Shown: positions 24,963 through 34,251 of the stretch, piece by piece
Layout of the letters: each line of letters starts with the position of its first letter
Numbering within the stretch: position 1 is the stretch's first letter
Translations under genes and position numbers: made by a program
Notes under the pieces: model-generated
What the model was told of the DNA's origin: nothing
Seen by the model: only the letters and a program-made list of their open reading frames with translations
Databases searched by the model: none
Assembly (NCBI GenBank): GCA_964562925.1
Contig: CAZLVF010000008.1
Span: 1 to 57,160, forward strand
Source: CAVXDP01 sp964562925
GTDB taxonomy: Archaea > Thermoproteota > Bathyarchaeia > 40CM-2-53-6 > CAVXDP01
Length of the DNA: 57,160 nucleotides
Reading direction: 5' to 3'

Positions 24963-26834
24963 CTAGATGCCTCTCGTAATCTCAGGAATCCCCAGCTCTG
25001 CCAGCTTCGTCTCGGTAGGCTTTCCTTCCTTCCATCCTCGTATCGAATAGTATTCTTCGAGCATATCTGGGAGGGGTGGAACCTTCCCTGCAGCAGGACT
25101 CTCGTTCAGAGGCTCATCGAAGAACCGTCTGGGCAGGGCGTCATCCTTCTCGGTTACCCCCATCCTGACATTGAACGCCCTCTTGAGATTCCAGATTCTC
25201 TCACCGTGCTTGAGTAGTTCCCAATGGTCTACGTTTTTGCCGGTTACTGCGTTGAAAGCCTGTGTAACTATGGTGAAAGGTATGACGCCGCCGATCGTGA
25301 AGGCGCAGTGTCCCATAGACGTGAAGGCTGCGTGAAAGTCTTGATGAAACTTGACGGCGGCTGCCATGCCCTCCTTCTCGAAGGGCTTCAACTTCTCTGA
25401 GAAGCCGAATTCCGGTTGAAGGTATCCCCATTCCAAGTATGCCGGTATGCCCTGATGGTGGCAGGCTCCTCTGTTCGATGTGGCGTAGTTGAGGGCCATA
25501 GTCCACCATCGTCTGGGGTCGTGCATGGGAAGCTCCAGTCCTTTTACGTGGATCGCGTAGCGTTCAGATCCTTTTCCCAGTTTCTCAGCGGCTCGTTTAA
25601 CTCCCTCAGCCAGTACGGTTCCGAACCCTACTCTCAAACCGATCTGTTCGGTCAACTTCAATATCGCGTCTATGTTGCCCCATGTCAGGTCTAGGCCTCC
25701 AACATCTTCCCTGCTGAGAATTCCTTTCTCGTAGCATTCCATCGCGAATGCTATCGCACTTCCAGTTGAGATCGTGTCCATCCCAAGCCTATTACAGATA
25801 TCGTTAGCCCTCACAACAGATTCAAGGCTGTCATTCATACATAACGAACCAAGCGCGGCCAGCGTCTCGTATTCAGGGCCATGGCCGATCCTCCCGTCCG
25901 AGCCTTTTACAAACCTCCAGCAGGTTATCACCGTACAGTGCGGACACATGCCGGGTCTTGCTAGGATAGTCTTTGTCATTGTTGGGCCGCTTATGCTTGG
26001 AGCTCCGGCAAAAGATCCCCTAGTCCAGTTCTTGATCGGAAGGCCTCCCTGCTTCTCTAGGCCCTCCAATCCACTCGCGGTTCCATCAACTGAGAGAGCC
26101 CTTACTCTGCCTTGAGTATAGGCAGGTGCTCTTGGAGGCTTTACGGCCGCTCGAGCTTCATCGGAGAGCTCCCGCAACCTCTCTTCGTTTGCTATGGGCA
26201 GTCTTATAGTGCCTCTGACAGCAACCGCCTTCAGGTTCTTAGATCCCATGACGGCGCCCATGCCGGCTCTTCCACAGAACCGTTCTTCATCAGTTACAAT
26301 AGAAGCGTACCTTACCAGCCGTTCTCCGGCAGGTCCGATACATGCGACCCTCGCCTTAGGCTCGCCCATGTCGGAACGTATGGCGTCGGCTGTTTCAACC
26401 GTATCCTTTCCCCAGAGGTGTCTTGCGTTCTTGATCTCAGCATGTCCTTCTCGGACCGTAATACAGACGGGTTGACTCGATCTTCCGGTGACTAATACCC
26501 CGTCATAGCCAGAATACTTTAACTCTGCTCCATAGGAACCGCTGGCGCTTGATTCGCCCCATATATCTGTTAGAGGAGACCGTGAGCATACCGTCCACTT
26601 TGTCGTTCCAGGAAATGCTGACCCGACCATCGGACCCGCGATAAGGAATATGGCGTTCTCAGGAGCGAGTGGGTCGGTATTCGGGGTTATCATATCGTAG
26701 AGTACTCTTGCAGCGTAACCGGCGCCGCCGATGAACTTCTCCGCGTACTCCCTGTTCAATTCCATATCTCGGATATCTTCTTTAGATAGGTCGACGCGGA
26801 GGATCCTTTCCATATAGCCTCCGAGCCTATTCAC
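24963..26834 (-). CDS. Aldehyde ferredoxin oxidoreductase family protein
   Basis: A 623-residue tungsten- or molybdenum-pterin oxidoreductase that oxidises aldehydes with ferredoxin. N-terminal YMERILRVDLSKEDI, KFIGGAGYAARVLYD, FPGTTKWTVCSRSPLT, WGESSASGSYGAELKYSGYD and RAGMGAVMGSKNLKAVAVRG are classic domain 1. The cluster ligands read MCPHCTVITC, that is C-x2-C-x4-C instead of the common C-x2-C-x3-C, with a later Cys in SMGHCAF. GTG 26834 follows GGTGATCGCAA, a strong ribosome site. The adjacent MoaD-like gene supports pterin cofactor use. Substrate unknown. Confidence 0.92.
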   Translation of the reverse strand: MNRLGGYMERILRVDLSKEDIRDMELNREYAEKFIGGAGYAARVLYDMITPNTDPLAPENAIFLIAGPMVGSAFPGTTKWTVCSRSPLTDIWGESSASGSYGAELKYSGYDGVLVTGRSSQPVCITVREGHAEIKNARHLWGKDTVETADAIRSDMGEPKARVACIGPAGERLVRYASIVTDEERFCGRAGMGAVMGSKNLKAVAVRGTIRLPIANEERLRELSDEARAAVKPPRAPAYTQGRVRALSVDGTASGLEGLEKQGGLPIKNWTRGSFAGAPSISGPTMTKTILARPGMCPHCTVITCWRFVKGSDGRIGHGPEYETLAALGSLCMNDSLESVVRANDICNRLGMDTISTGSAIAFAMECYEKGILSREDVGGLDLTWGNIDAILKLTEQIGLRVGFGTVLAEGVKRAAEKLGKGSERYAIHVKGLELPMHDPRRWWTMALNYATSNRGACHHQGIPAYLEWGYLQPEFGFSEKLKPFEKEGMAAAVKFHQDFHAAFTSMGHCAFTIGGVIPFTIVTQAFNAVTGKNVDHWELLKHGERIWNLKRAFNVRMGVTEKDDALPRRFFDEPLNESPAAGKVPPLPDMLEEYYSIRGWKEGKPTETKLAELGIPEITRGI

Positions 26835-26924
26835 TTGCGATCACCTGCGCTGTAGATATTGATCTGCACTAAGGCGGCTATTTACGCTAAGCACGACGAT
26901 TTAACATGTGTGATGAGGCTGTCT

Positions 26925-28364
26925 TCAGATTAGTTTCTCTGCGTCCGCAACTATCTTTCTCATTTTGCGTCGCACGTCTTCGTCTAGCGGCGCTGGCTGA
27001 TGAGTCTCAAGTATCTTCCTTGCCTTCTCTTTAGCGCTCTTCGCAAGGTCTCTGTCGAGAGTGGTCTCGCGTGTGAAGTCTTCAGATTTGGAGTCGCGAC
27101 GGTAAAGGGTTGGACGCCATACTTCTTGAAAGTGGGCCAGTGTATGTTTTTCTGCTAGGAAGTGGCCTCCAATTCCTATCTTCTTTATGGCATCAAGAGC
27201 CAGCGTTTCCTCGTTCACTTCCAGTCCGTTGGTAATTTTCGAGATGGCACCTGCAATCTCGTCGTCCATAACTAGCTGCTCAAAGCTATAGGTCAAGGCC
27301 GAGTTTATGCATCCAGCTCCATGTATTATGTCTGCTCCGGCAAGAGTAAGTGGCAAGGTCGTCGCGGTTTTTTCAAATGTCGACTGGGATCCAGGGATAG
27401 TCGCGTCCGTGTTTAGGCCTCCAACCATGCTTGGAATCTTGTAGTATCGGGCAAGGTTCACTAGATATACATGCATCAACGGTCTTTCCATGCATCCAAG
27501 TAGGAATACTCCGCTCCGAGGATCCATAACACTCGCGAAGCTAGCACAGAATACTGGGCAACCCGGCCTAACAGCTTGAACAAGCGTGATCCCGCTGAGA
27601 ATCTCCGCGTTGGCGACCACAAGCTCTCCAGCAAGCGTCATCGGAGCGGTTGCGCCTCCCGCGGGTAATGTGGAGATGCTGATTGGAATATTGTACTTGG
27701 CAAATTCCATCATAGCTTGGAGGCCGAGCGGCTCATACTGTAGGGGGCTGGTCGCTTCTTGGATAAGTGAGATTATCGGTCGTTTAGTTAGCTCGTCCTT
27801 ACCGCCAACGACGCAGCTGGCAATCTCTATTACGTCACCGGCTTCCTTCGTCCCTGTCGCAGGTCCTGGCAACGTACAGATGTGTTTCGAGGAATTCTCA
27901 AGCGATAGTTGAAGCCTGTAGTAGTCAAATAGCTTCGTCGGAACCTCGCCTGGAGAAACCATAGGATCCAAAACGTGAATGTTCGGGAGAGCATCAACAA
28001 GCCTAGCCGTTTTCACAACATCTTCTTTCGTCGATCCTCTTCTCTTCCCGGTCTCGAAATCTTGGACAGCAATCCCAATCGACGAGGTCTTGAAGTAGGT
28101 CTTGCCCTGGCCAACTCGAATATCCTGCTCTTTCCTTCTAGCGTACATGGTGAACTGTTGTGGCGCTTGTCCAAGAGCCTTCTTGATAACTTCCTCGGGA
28201 AATCTTGCGATCTGCCTTTGATAATCGATCTCTGCTCCAACTGTTTCTAGCTTTTTAAACGCTAATTTTTCTGGAAACTTAACTCCCACTTCCCTAAGCA
28301 CGGTCATCGTGGCGCGGTGAATAGCTTCAATGTCAGATCTGGGTATGTCTTCTAAACGAAGCAT
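26925..28364 (-). CDS. MttB-family methyltransferase, non-pyrrolysine
   Basis: A full-length 479-residue MttB-superfamily protein. RLEDIPRSDIEAIHRATMTVL, QFTMYARRKEQDIRVG, ENSSKHICTLPGPATG, TLPAGGATAPMTLAGELVVANAE, SVMDPRSGVFLLG, VGGLNTDATIPG and KIGIGGHFLAEKHTLAHF cover the barrel. The frame has no internal TAG, so no pyrrolysine. The expected role is methyl transfer from a quaternary amine to a corrinoid protein, but no corrinoid protein or activase is nearby. It is related to the partial gene at 1-1146, with similar order of motifs. ATG 28364 sits 5 nt after GGGGTG; an earlier in-frame TTG is less likely. Confidence 0.9.
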   Translation of the reverse strand: MLRLEDIPRSDIEAIHRATMTVLREVGVKFPEKLAFKKLETVGAEIDYQRQIARFPEEVIKKALGQAPQQFTMYARRKEQDIRVGQGKTYFKTSSIGIAVQDFETGKRRGSTKEDVVKTARLVDALPNIHVLDPMVSPGEVPTKLFDYYRLQLSLENSSKHICTLPGPATGTKEAGDVIEIASCVVGGKDELTKRPIISLIQEATSPLQYEPLGLQAMMEFAKYNIPISISTLPAGGATAPMTLAGELVVANAEILSGITLVQAVRPGCPVFCASFASVMDPRSGVFLLGCMERPLMHVYLVNLARYYKIPSMVGGLNTDATIPGSQSTFEKTATTLPLTLAGADIIHGAGCINSALTYSFEQLVMDDEIAGAISKITNGLEVNEETLALDAIKKIGIGGHFLAEKHTLAHFQEVWRPTLYRRDSKSEDFTRETTLDRDLAKSAKEKARKILETHQPAPLDEDVRRKMRKIVADAEKLI

Positions 28365-28419
28365 ATTCGCACCCCATTGAAACAATACAGTATGCAGTTA
28401 ATTTAACCGGGATAGGTTG

Positions 28420-28938
28420 CTATACATCCTTCGATGGTCCCTTGACTCTGAATCCTAAGATTTGTTGAATGTTTTCCGACCTCTTGAGTACGTCTTCGTC
28501 GCAGGTCACAAATGTGTCAAGGTCGTAGCCCCATGCCCTGAGGTTGTCTGCATATGCGAGATGGATCAAATCTAAAGCTTTGAGTTTCAGAGCATGTGCT
28601 AAGCGATTTGAACTCTGGTACTCCACTGGAACACGTAGGATCGCCCCCGCGACTCTTATTTTCGCTTGGGCTGGAACAGACGCAAGAGTTAGGTTGCAAT
28701 CCCTGATGAAGAATTCTACAAGGACGTGGATTCGTCTTCTTGGAGGCTCCTCTAACAGTTCCTTGGGAGCTTGAAGTTCCGCCTCCAGTCTTGAAGTAAC
28801 CGCCGCAAGCTCAACTACTGATACAGGAGATATTACCTTCCTCTTCCTACTGAGCTCAATGAAGGATGAAGCTTCTCCGTGAAATTCATCGTCGGGAAAG
28901 TATTTGGCGACTATTACATTCGTGTCAACGTAGGCCAT
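28420..28938 (-). CDS. PIN-domain ribonuclease, VapC-like toxin
   Basis: A 172-residue PIN protein, somewhat longer than typical VapC. The acidic nuclease residues are visible: Asp in AYVDTNVIVAKYF, Glu in SVVELAAVTS, Asp in LKALDLIHLAYADNL and Asp in FVTCDEDVL. The product would cleave RNA using divalent metal. The start overlaps the stop of the upstream ribbon-helix-helix gene (TGATG; a GTG one codon earlier is an alternative), the usual antitoxin-toxin order and coupling. Confidence 0.88.
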   Translation of the reverse strand: MAYVDTNVIVAKYFPDDEFHGEASSFIELSRKRKVISPVSVVELAAVTSRLEAELQAPKELLEEPPRRRIHVLVEFFIRDCNLTLASVPAQAKIRVAGAILRVPVEYQSSNRLAHALKLKALDLIHLAYADNLRAWGYDLDTFVTCDEDVLKRSENIQQILGFRVKGPSKDV

Positions 28939-29195
28939 CACATCCTACCTTCGGAGACAATCTCGACAACGCGTCTGCTAGACTTGAACGAGATCGGAGT
29001 CTTCCCTTCTCTACTAAGAGTGATCAGCCTATTCACGAGCGAGGTGACGTCTTCGTCTTCCCCTAACTTCTCTTGGAGCCCCTCAGCAAGGATTGTTCTG
29101 ATGGCCTCATTTCGGCTACGATATACCCCCCGTTTCATCAGAAGATTCAGCTTTCGTATCTCGTCCTCGCTCAGTCTGACAGGTACGACGGTCAT
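28938..29195 (-). CDS. Ribbon-helix-helix antitoxin-like protein (VapB/CopG type)
   Basis: An 85-residue protein whose first ~45 residues form a CopG/MetJ ribbon-helix-helix (TVVPVRLSEDEIRKLNLLMKR, then SRNEAIRTILAEGL). The C-terminal part (FKSSRRVVEIVSEGRM) would hold and neutralise the PIN toxin encoded directly downstream. It should bind DNA at its own promoter. I chose ATG 29195; ATG 29213 is possible. A T-rich box near 29226-29233 is in range for a promoter. Confidence 0.82.
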   Translation of the reverse strand: MTVVPVRLSEDEIRKLNLLMKRGVYRSRNEAIRTILAEGLQEKLGEDEDVTSLVNRLITLSREGKTPISFKSSRRVVEIVSEGRM

Positions 29196-29213
29196 GGTAG
29201 ATCGCGTATACAT

Positions 29214-29551
29214 TTTGTAGACGCAAGATAAAAAGCGCTCGCTTAGTCCCATGCAACGGGACGCACTCTAAAACACTCGATCATGACGCAGCTAGAACTA
29301 GTACTTTTCGTAGCAAGCCATCAACAAAATGGGTCCAAGCAAGCCAGTCAAGTCTACATCCTAACAACTTCCAACTCTACCCCTTCAGATTCGCATAATT
29401 TGAGGCTGAGTTACGTCCTCACGACTGGGCGGTTTAGGGAGCGTGCACCCAGAAGCGATGTGGTGCGTATGGCTTCGACAAACGCGAGGCGGAAGAGCCA
29501 TTAGCCGTGATAGATATGCGTCCTACGGATTCTAAAATCGCTTGAAGCTTG
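29214..29551. other. Intergenic region upstream of vapBC, no gene recognised
   Basis: Apart from a TATA-like TTTTTATC on the minus strand near 29226-29233, nothing convincing is seen. A 73-codon plus-strand ORF (29283-29504) has low-complexity Ser/Thr/Arg composition, no ribosome site and no family resemblance. Confidence 0.4.
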
Positions 29552-30937
29552 CTATGTCGATCTTCCTACTTCCTTCACCACTTCCTCGAAGATCGTCACA
29601 GCCTTGTCCATAAGCTCTTTGGTTATGACCAGCGGCGGTAGAAACCTGAACACGTTAGCGAAGTGACCCGCTTTCATCCCAACGATTCCACGCTCAAAGC
29701 ATTTGCGTTGGATCTTCGTAGCTCCTTCCGTGAGAGGTTTCTTCGTCTTCTTATCCTCGACGAACTCGACTCCAAGCATCAGTCCTCTTCCTCTAACCTC
29801 GCCGACGATCTTGCTGTCCTTCTCCATATCCTTGAGGCGGCTTAGAACTCCCTTACCAAGCGTCGCAGCATGCTCGAGTACCTTCTTGCTCTCCATGTAC
29901 TCGATCCCCGCCAGTCCACATGCACATGCCAAAACGTTTCCTCTGAACGTTCCCACATAGGTTGCTGGTTCCCAAACGTCCAGCTCCTTCCGGTACATGA
30001 TGCCCGAATTGGGGAGGCCGATCCCTCCAAGAGCTTTAGCCATCGTTATGATGTCGGGCGTTATCCCAGAATGTTCGCAGGCCCACATCTTTCCAGTTCT
30101 TCCGAAGCCCGCTTGAATCTCATCTAGGATAAGGACCACGGAGTTCTCGTCGCAGATCCTTCTAAGACCTTGTAGGAACTCGTCTGGGGGTATTACGATG
30201 CCCGACTCTCCTTGGATAGGTTCGACGATCATTGCGCCTACATCGACGAGCCCAGACTCCGGGTCTCTGAATATCCTATCAATAAACTCGACGCAACCCG
30301 CAGCGCAGTCCGGATACTCTTTCCCTAGGGGACAACGGTAACAGTAGGCGTAAGGTGCCCTCACAACAGGGATCGAGCAGGGCATCCCTGTTCTATAGCT
30401 ACGTTTACTCGTAACGGACAGGGCCCCTATGCACTGTCCATGGTAGCCTCCCTCAAAAGCTACCACACCCGGTTTCTTACTGAAGACCCTAGCCAACTTC
30501 AACGAAGCTTCAACAGCGTCCCCTCCAGAAGGGCTACCGAAGAAGACCTTCGAATTGTTCTTCATTTTGCCTGGAGCGATCTCTACCAGTTTCTCGATCA
30601 GCTTGATCCTTGGCTCCGTGGGAAAATCCAAGGCGTGAACCAGCTTTGAGGCTTGTTTCATCAAAATGTCCAGAACGAGGGGGTTCTGGTGTCCCACGTT
30701 TACGACGGATATGCCGGCATACAGGTCGACGTACAGGTTACCGTCGACGTCTCTGAGTGTAGCGCCCTTAGCGCTTTCCCAAGCGGTCGGCAGAGACAGA
30801 GGATATATAACGGCCCTACTGTCGAGTCTCGCTTGTCGAGCAAGCAGATCCTTCGCCTTAGGTCCAGGGGGAGTGACTTTTATCGATGGCGCGTCGGGGA
30901 AATGGAGATCATCAAATGAGTTATTTGACTTGGACAT
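29552..30937 (-). CDS. Class III aminotransferase (archaeal 4-aminobutyrate/omega-amino-acid type)
   Basis: A 461-residue PLP enzyme of aminotransferase class III. DVDGNLYVDLYAGISVVNVGHQNP, SGGDAVEASLKLAR, FEGGYHGQ, ILDEIQAGFGRTGKMWACEH and the PLP-Lys region DIITMAKALGGIGLPNSG are present. The insert YAYCYRCPLGKEYPDCAAGC, with four cysteines, is typical of the archaeal branch that includes GABA/ornithine aminotransferases and broad amino-acid racemases, so racemase activity is an alternative. ATG 30937 follows GAGGAG, and a TATATA box lies around 30961-30968. Confidence 0.87.
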   Translation of the reverse strand: MSKSNNSFDDLHFPDAPSIKVTPPGPKAKDLLARQARLDSRAVIYPLSLPTAWESAKGATLRDVDGNLYVDLYAGISVVNVGHQNPLVLDILMKQASKLVHALDFPTEPRIKLIEKLVEIAPGKMKNNSKVFFGSPSGGDAVEASLKLARVFSKKPGVVAFEGGYHGQCIGALSVTSKRSYRTGMPCSIPVVRAPYAYCYRCPLGKEYPDCAAGCVEFIDRIFRDPESGLVDVGAMIVEPIQGESGIVIPPDEFLQGLRRICDENSVVLILDEIQAGFGRTGKMWACEHSGITPDIITMAKALGGIGLPNSGIMYRKELDVWEPATYVGTFRGNVLACACGLAGIEYMESKKVLEHAATLGKGVLSRLKDMEKDSKIVGEVRGRGLMLGVEFVEDKKTKKPLTEGATKIQRKCFERGIVGMKAGHFANVFRFLPPLVITKELMDKAVTIFEEVVKEVGRST

Positions 30938-31034
30938 GGGAGACTACTCCTCATAATCTGTTATATATCATTATCTTCCGGTTAATGTTCAACAATTAGA
31001 GACCTGGATTTCTTACAGAGAACAAAACTTGTTT

Positions 31035-32711
31035 CTATAATCCTGCAGGAAGGAACGGATCGAATTCTTGTCTATGTTTCTCCAGTGCGGCCAGATTTCT
31101 ATACTCGGGAAGTAGCATCGGTGAGTATCTCCTGACATCGATTCCGGCTTCTTTCAGCCCCTGCTCGTACCTCCATACGTGCTCAATGTTCAATTTGCCC
31201 TTGACCTCCGTATTCTTAGCCAGTTTCGCGGCTTCGATTCCTGCACGCATTCCAAAGACGTTATAGTCGAGGACGGAGTTTCCCATCAATCTATTTCTGC
31301 CATGAACCCCGCCGGAAGCCTCGCCGGCGACCAATAGGTTTGGCACGTGGGTGTGGCACCACTCGTCATTCTCGATACCGCCGTTCTGATAGTGTAGTGT
31401 AGGATACACGAGCATCGGTTGCTTACGGATGTCTATATCGAACCTCTTGTATTGCCTTAGCATGGCCGGGAACGCCCTCTCTATTGTGCCAGCCCCATGT
31501 AGGATCTCTATAATCGGTGAGTCGAGCCATATACCTACATGACCGTCAGGCGTTTTAACGCCCAACCCTCTCTTGCACTCTTGGATGTATTCGGAGGCTT
31601 CAACATCCCTGGGTTCTAGTGGAAAAACGAAAAGCTCCCCCTTAGCGTTGATTGGTTGGCCACCCATGCCTCTGATCTTTTCAGTGATTAGGAACCCAAG
31701 GATCTGTGGCGGGTAGACGGCGCCTGTTGGGTGAAATTGAACCGAGTCCATATGGAGAAGCTTTGCCCCCGCACGATAGGCTATTACTAACCCGTCCATC
31801 GTGGCGCCGTAATGGTTTGTCGTGGGGAAACCTTTGATATGAAGCCGTCCGAATCCGCCGGTCGCTATTACCACCACCTTGGCCCTGACCACTGAGTACT
31901 CGCCTGTTTCCATGTCGAAGAGTACGGCTCCGGCCACTTTCCCCTCTTCATCCTTAACCAGCTCTACGGCGGGTAGGTATTCTAGAACGAGAATGTCCTC
32001 CGGATGATTCCTTACCTCGTCTCGTAGAACACGCATTATCTCCACGCCGGTGTAGTCTCTGGCGGAGAGCATTCTCCTTCTCGAGCCTCCCCCGCCTGCC
32101 TGCGTTTGCAGGTTTCCGTCTGGGAGCCGGTCCCATATGACGCCGAGCTCTTCTAGGTGTTTGGCAATCAACGGGGCTTGGGATGTCAGGACCTTCACCA
32201 ATTCTGGTTTGTTATCGAAGTGGCCTCCGCCTATGGTGTCGAGATAGTGAATTAGAGGAGAGTCATGTGGATTGGCTGCGGCTTGCATTCCACCCTGGGA
32301 CATCATGGAGTTGGAGTCGCCGAGTCTGAGTTTGGTGGCGATGATCACCCTAGCGCCATTCCTTCTAGCCCAGATCGCTGCCTGACAACCGGCGCCGCCG
32401 CCACCGATTACCAAGACATCTGTTTCATAATCCACGGGTTCCAAAGAGAAGCCTCTCGGCAACCGGGCATAGCTCTCTAGAAGATCAACGACCGCTGCGG
32501 TGAGATTTTCTCCTTTATTCGGGCCTACTCGGATCGGTCTTCTGGCGTCCGGTTGATAATCGGGATGGTTTTCTCTAAGTACTTTCTCTCTTTCTTCAGC
32601 GGTTAAAGGTTTAAGAAATTTCTGGACACCTTCTTTGGCGATTTCAACCCTTCTCGGTCGCGTAGCCTCAACCATTCGCATTGATTCATTCATGTATTCA
32701 GGGTAGCCCAT
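31035..32711 (-). CDS. Fumarate reductase / succinate dehydrogenase-like flavoprotein subunit
   Basis: A 558-residue FAD protein of the FrdA/SdhA/TfrA family. FAD binding: TDVLVIGGGGAGCQAAIWA near residue 97. Active-site elements: QFHPTGAVYPP, the Arg in ITEKIRGMGGQP, the His in TLHYQNGGIEND, and GEASGGVHGRNRLMGNSVLDYNVFG. The site for covalent FAD (normally His before S/T-x-x-A/S-Q/E-G-G) is Asn in DSNSMMSQGG, so FAD is probably non-covalent as in thiol:fumarate reductase or aspartate oxidase. No membrane anchor genes follow. ATG 32711 has GAGGAGAAAGCT before it. It ends the Hdr-Mvh-Frd gene run and would reduce fumarate or oxidise succinate in the cytosol. Confidence 0.9.
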   Translation of the reverse strand: MGYPEYMNESMRMVEATRPRRVEIAKEGVQKFLKPLTAEEREKVLRENHPDYQPDARRPIRVGPNKGENLTAAVVDLLESYARLPRGFSLEPVDYETDVLVIGGGGAGCQAAIWARRNGARVIIATKLRLGDSNSMMSQGGMQAAANPHDSPLIHYLDTIGGGHFDNKPELVKVLTSQAPLIAKHLEELGVIWDRLPDGNLQTQAGGGGSRRRMLSARDYTGVEIMRVLRDEVRNHPEDILVLEYLPAVELVKDEEGKVAGAVLFDMETGEYSVVRAKVVVIATGGFGRLHIKGFPTTNHYGATMDGLVIAYRAGAKLLHMDSVQFHPTGAVYPPQILGFLITEKIRGMGGQPINAKGELFVFPLEPRDVEASEYIQECKRGLGVKTPDGHVGIWLDSPIIEILHGAGTIERAFPAMLRQYKRFDIDIRKQPMLVYPTLHYQNGGIENDEWCHTHVPNLLVAGEASGGVHGRNRLMGNSVLDYNVFGMRAGIEAAKLAKNTEVKGKLNIEHVWRYEQGLKEAGIDVRRYSPMLLPEYRNLAALEKHRQEFDPFLPAGL

Positions 32712-32721
32712 AGCTTTCTCC

Positions 32722-33429
32722 TCAAGTGATCTTGAAGTTTAGTTCTCTCTCATAGTATCTTTTCTTGAGCTGATCAGGCGGGAGGCTGATGATCTCCTTA
32801 TATCCGTCTTCGAATTTTCCAGTCAATATTTCTTCAGTTCTTTCTTCCAAGAACTTGCTCTTCTTGGTCAGGTACTTTCCGTAGAGCCGCCGGGCGAGAA
32901 GAGCCACGTTGAACTGCGTTATGTCCGCTGGGCATCTAGCGCTGCATAGACCGCACACGATACAATCGAATGATAGGTTGGCTGTTAGTTCAAGGTCACC
33001 TCTGATAGCAGCCTGCACATAGTCCATCACCTGAAGTTCTTGAGGACAGATTTTGGTGCAAGTGTTGCAGGACACACAGCGATAGAGCTCAGGGTAGTAT
33101 TGTACGAAGATGTTAGGTTCAGGATTGATTTTGTCCAACTCATAGATTGCTTTGGGAGCTGGGGTGAAGGGGATCTGTACGATTTGCATTTCAGGTTGGA
33201 CGACCGTTTGGCAGGCGAGCCCGCCGTGCAGTTTGAAGTCTCCTTCCAACCTGTATAGACTGGCACAGGCGCCGCAGAAACCCTCTCTGCAGCCGACGCC
33301 TTTCTTCAACTTAAAACCGGCATGCTCCAGTCCCGTTATGATCGTGGAACCTTCGGGAACATAGTATTTTCTGCTGAAGACGTATATTGGAACAAGTCTG
33401 TTAGAGGCTTCTTGTTCGCTCACATCCAA
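32722..33429 (-). CDS. Fumarate reductase-like iron-sulfur subunit
   Basis: A 235-residue partner of the flavoprotein. An N-terminal [2Fe-2S] plant-ferredoxin-like domain has GCREGFCGACASLY and the remote Cys in GLACQTVV. Then come two ferredoxin motifs with four cysteines each, CVSCNTCTKICP and CIVCGLCSARCP, so two [4Fe-4S] clusters rather than the [3Fe-4S] of classic SdhB. It resembles the N-terminal half of methanogen TfrB but lacks TfrB's CCG domain, which here is a separate protein (HdrB) encoded directly upstream. TTG 33429 or GTG 33423 is the start. Confidence 0.9.
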   Translation of the reverse strand: MDVSEQEASNRLVPIYVFSRKYYVPEGSTIITGLEHAGFKLKKGVGCREGFCGACASLYRLEGDFKLHGGLACQTVVQPEMQIVQIPFTPAPKAIYELDKINPEPNIFVQYYPELYRCVSCNTCTKICPQELQVMDYVQAAIRGDLELTANLSFDCIVCGLCSARCPADITQFNVALLARRLYGKYLTKKSKFLEERTEEILTGKFEDGYKEIISLPPDQLKKRYYERELNFKIT

Positions 33430-33452
33430 TCGCCTTCCGTTCTTGAATTCTC

Positions 33453-34247
33453 CTATAGCTGCAAGGCTTCGGCCATTACTTCGGTAAAGTAGTAGACCGG
33501 CAAGCTGACGAAGTCTGGACGCATGTTCCTAATCGTTTCTTGCGTTTCCTTCAAGTTGAAGCTGCATAAGGGACAAGAGTTTATGATGGCGGATGCACCG
33601 TTCTTTCTTGCGTTGCCCACTATCCGATAAGTCCTCTCGACCACCGCTCTTCTATCTCCGGCTATGTTGTACGAGCCACAGCATTCATTTCTGAAGGGAA
33701 AGTTGACAGCCTCTCCGCCAAGAGTTTCAAGGAGTTCTTCCATTACCCGTGGATTTCCATACTGATTTATGGCTACTTCCTTTGGCCTAAGCAATAGGCA
33801 ACCGTAGTAGGCAGCGTACTTTCTCTTGAGTGGACTTGCAACTTTTTCCCTAATCTCCTTCTTCATTCCTTTCAGGATCTCAAGAGGGTGGATGACTTCT
33901 ACGCTTCCGTCGTATTCTGCTTCCTCATCCATGAATGAGTTCACTTTCTTCATCGCCTCCTTGTCGTAAACTGCCATCTGGTTCGCCTGCTTCAGCGTAT
34001 TGTGGCAGACAGAGCAGAAGGTTGTCAGCTTGTTGTATCCCTCCTCTCTCGCTTTGACCAGACTCCTTATCGCAGCCAGTCTATACATCAGATTGTCTGT
34101 AGTCAGACTGTAGACGGTTCCGCAGCAGTACCATTTTTTTAGTTCCTTCAATGTTATGCTGAGTTTCGCAAACGCTTTTATTGCGGTCTCTTCAAACTCT
34201 TTCGCGTTCGTTTTCAATGTGCATCCCGGATAGTACGCGATCTCCAT
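33453..34247 (-). CDS. hdrB: Heterodisulfide reductase subunit B-like (CCG domains)
   Basis: A 264-residue HdrB homologue with two complete cysteine-rich CCG modules: Cys9 in YYPGCTLK, WYCCGTVY and FCSVCHN; then YYGCLLLRP, NECCGSYN and SCPLCSFN. In methanogens these bind the two noncubane [4Fe-4S] clusters that cleave CoM-S-S-CoB. ATG 34247 follows GGGGTGAAAAA. Located between hdrC and the fumarate-reductase iron-sulfur gene, it could pass electrons to FrdB-FrdA instead of, or in addition to, a heterodisulfide. Confidence 0.93.
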   Translation of the reverse strand: MEIAYYPGCTLKTNAKEFEETAIKAFAKLSITLKELKKWYCCGTVYSLTTDNLMYRLAAIRSLVKAREEGYNKLTTFCSVCHNTLKQANQMAVYDKEAMKKVNSFMDEEAEYDGSVEVIHPLEILKGMKKEIREKVASPLKRKYAAYYGCLLLRPKEVAINQYGNPRVMEELLETLGGEAVNFPFRNECCGSYNIAGDRRAVVERTYRIVGNARKNGASAIINSCPLCSFNLKETQETIRNMRPDFVSLPVYYFTEVMAEALQL

Positions 34248-34251
34248 TTTT

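Noticed and set aside
29283..29504. 73-codon ORF in the vapBC upstream region
   Set aside because: No ribosome site or suitable promoter, biased Ser/Thr/Arg composition, no recognisable family.
32722..33429. Calling the iron-sulfur subunit TfrB
   Set aside because: TfrB has a C-terminal CCG domain, which is absent here; the protein ends after the ferredoxin region.
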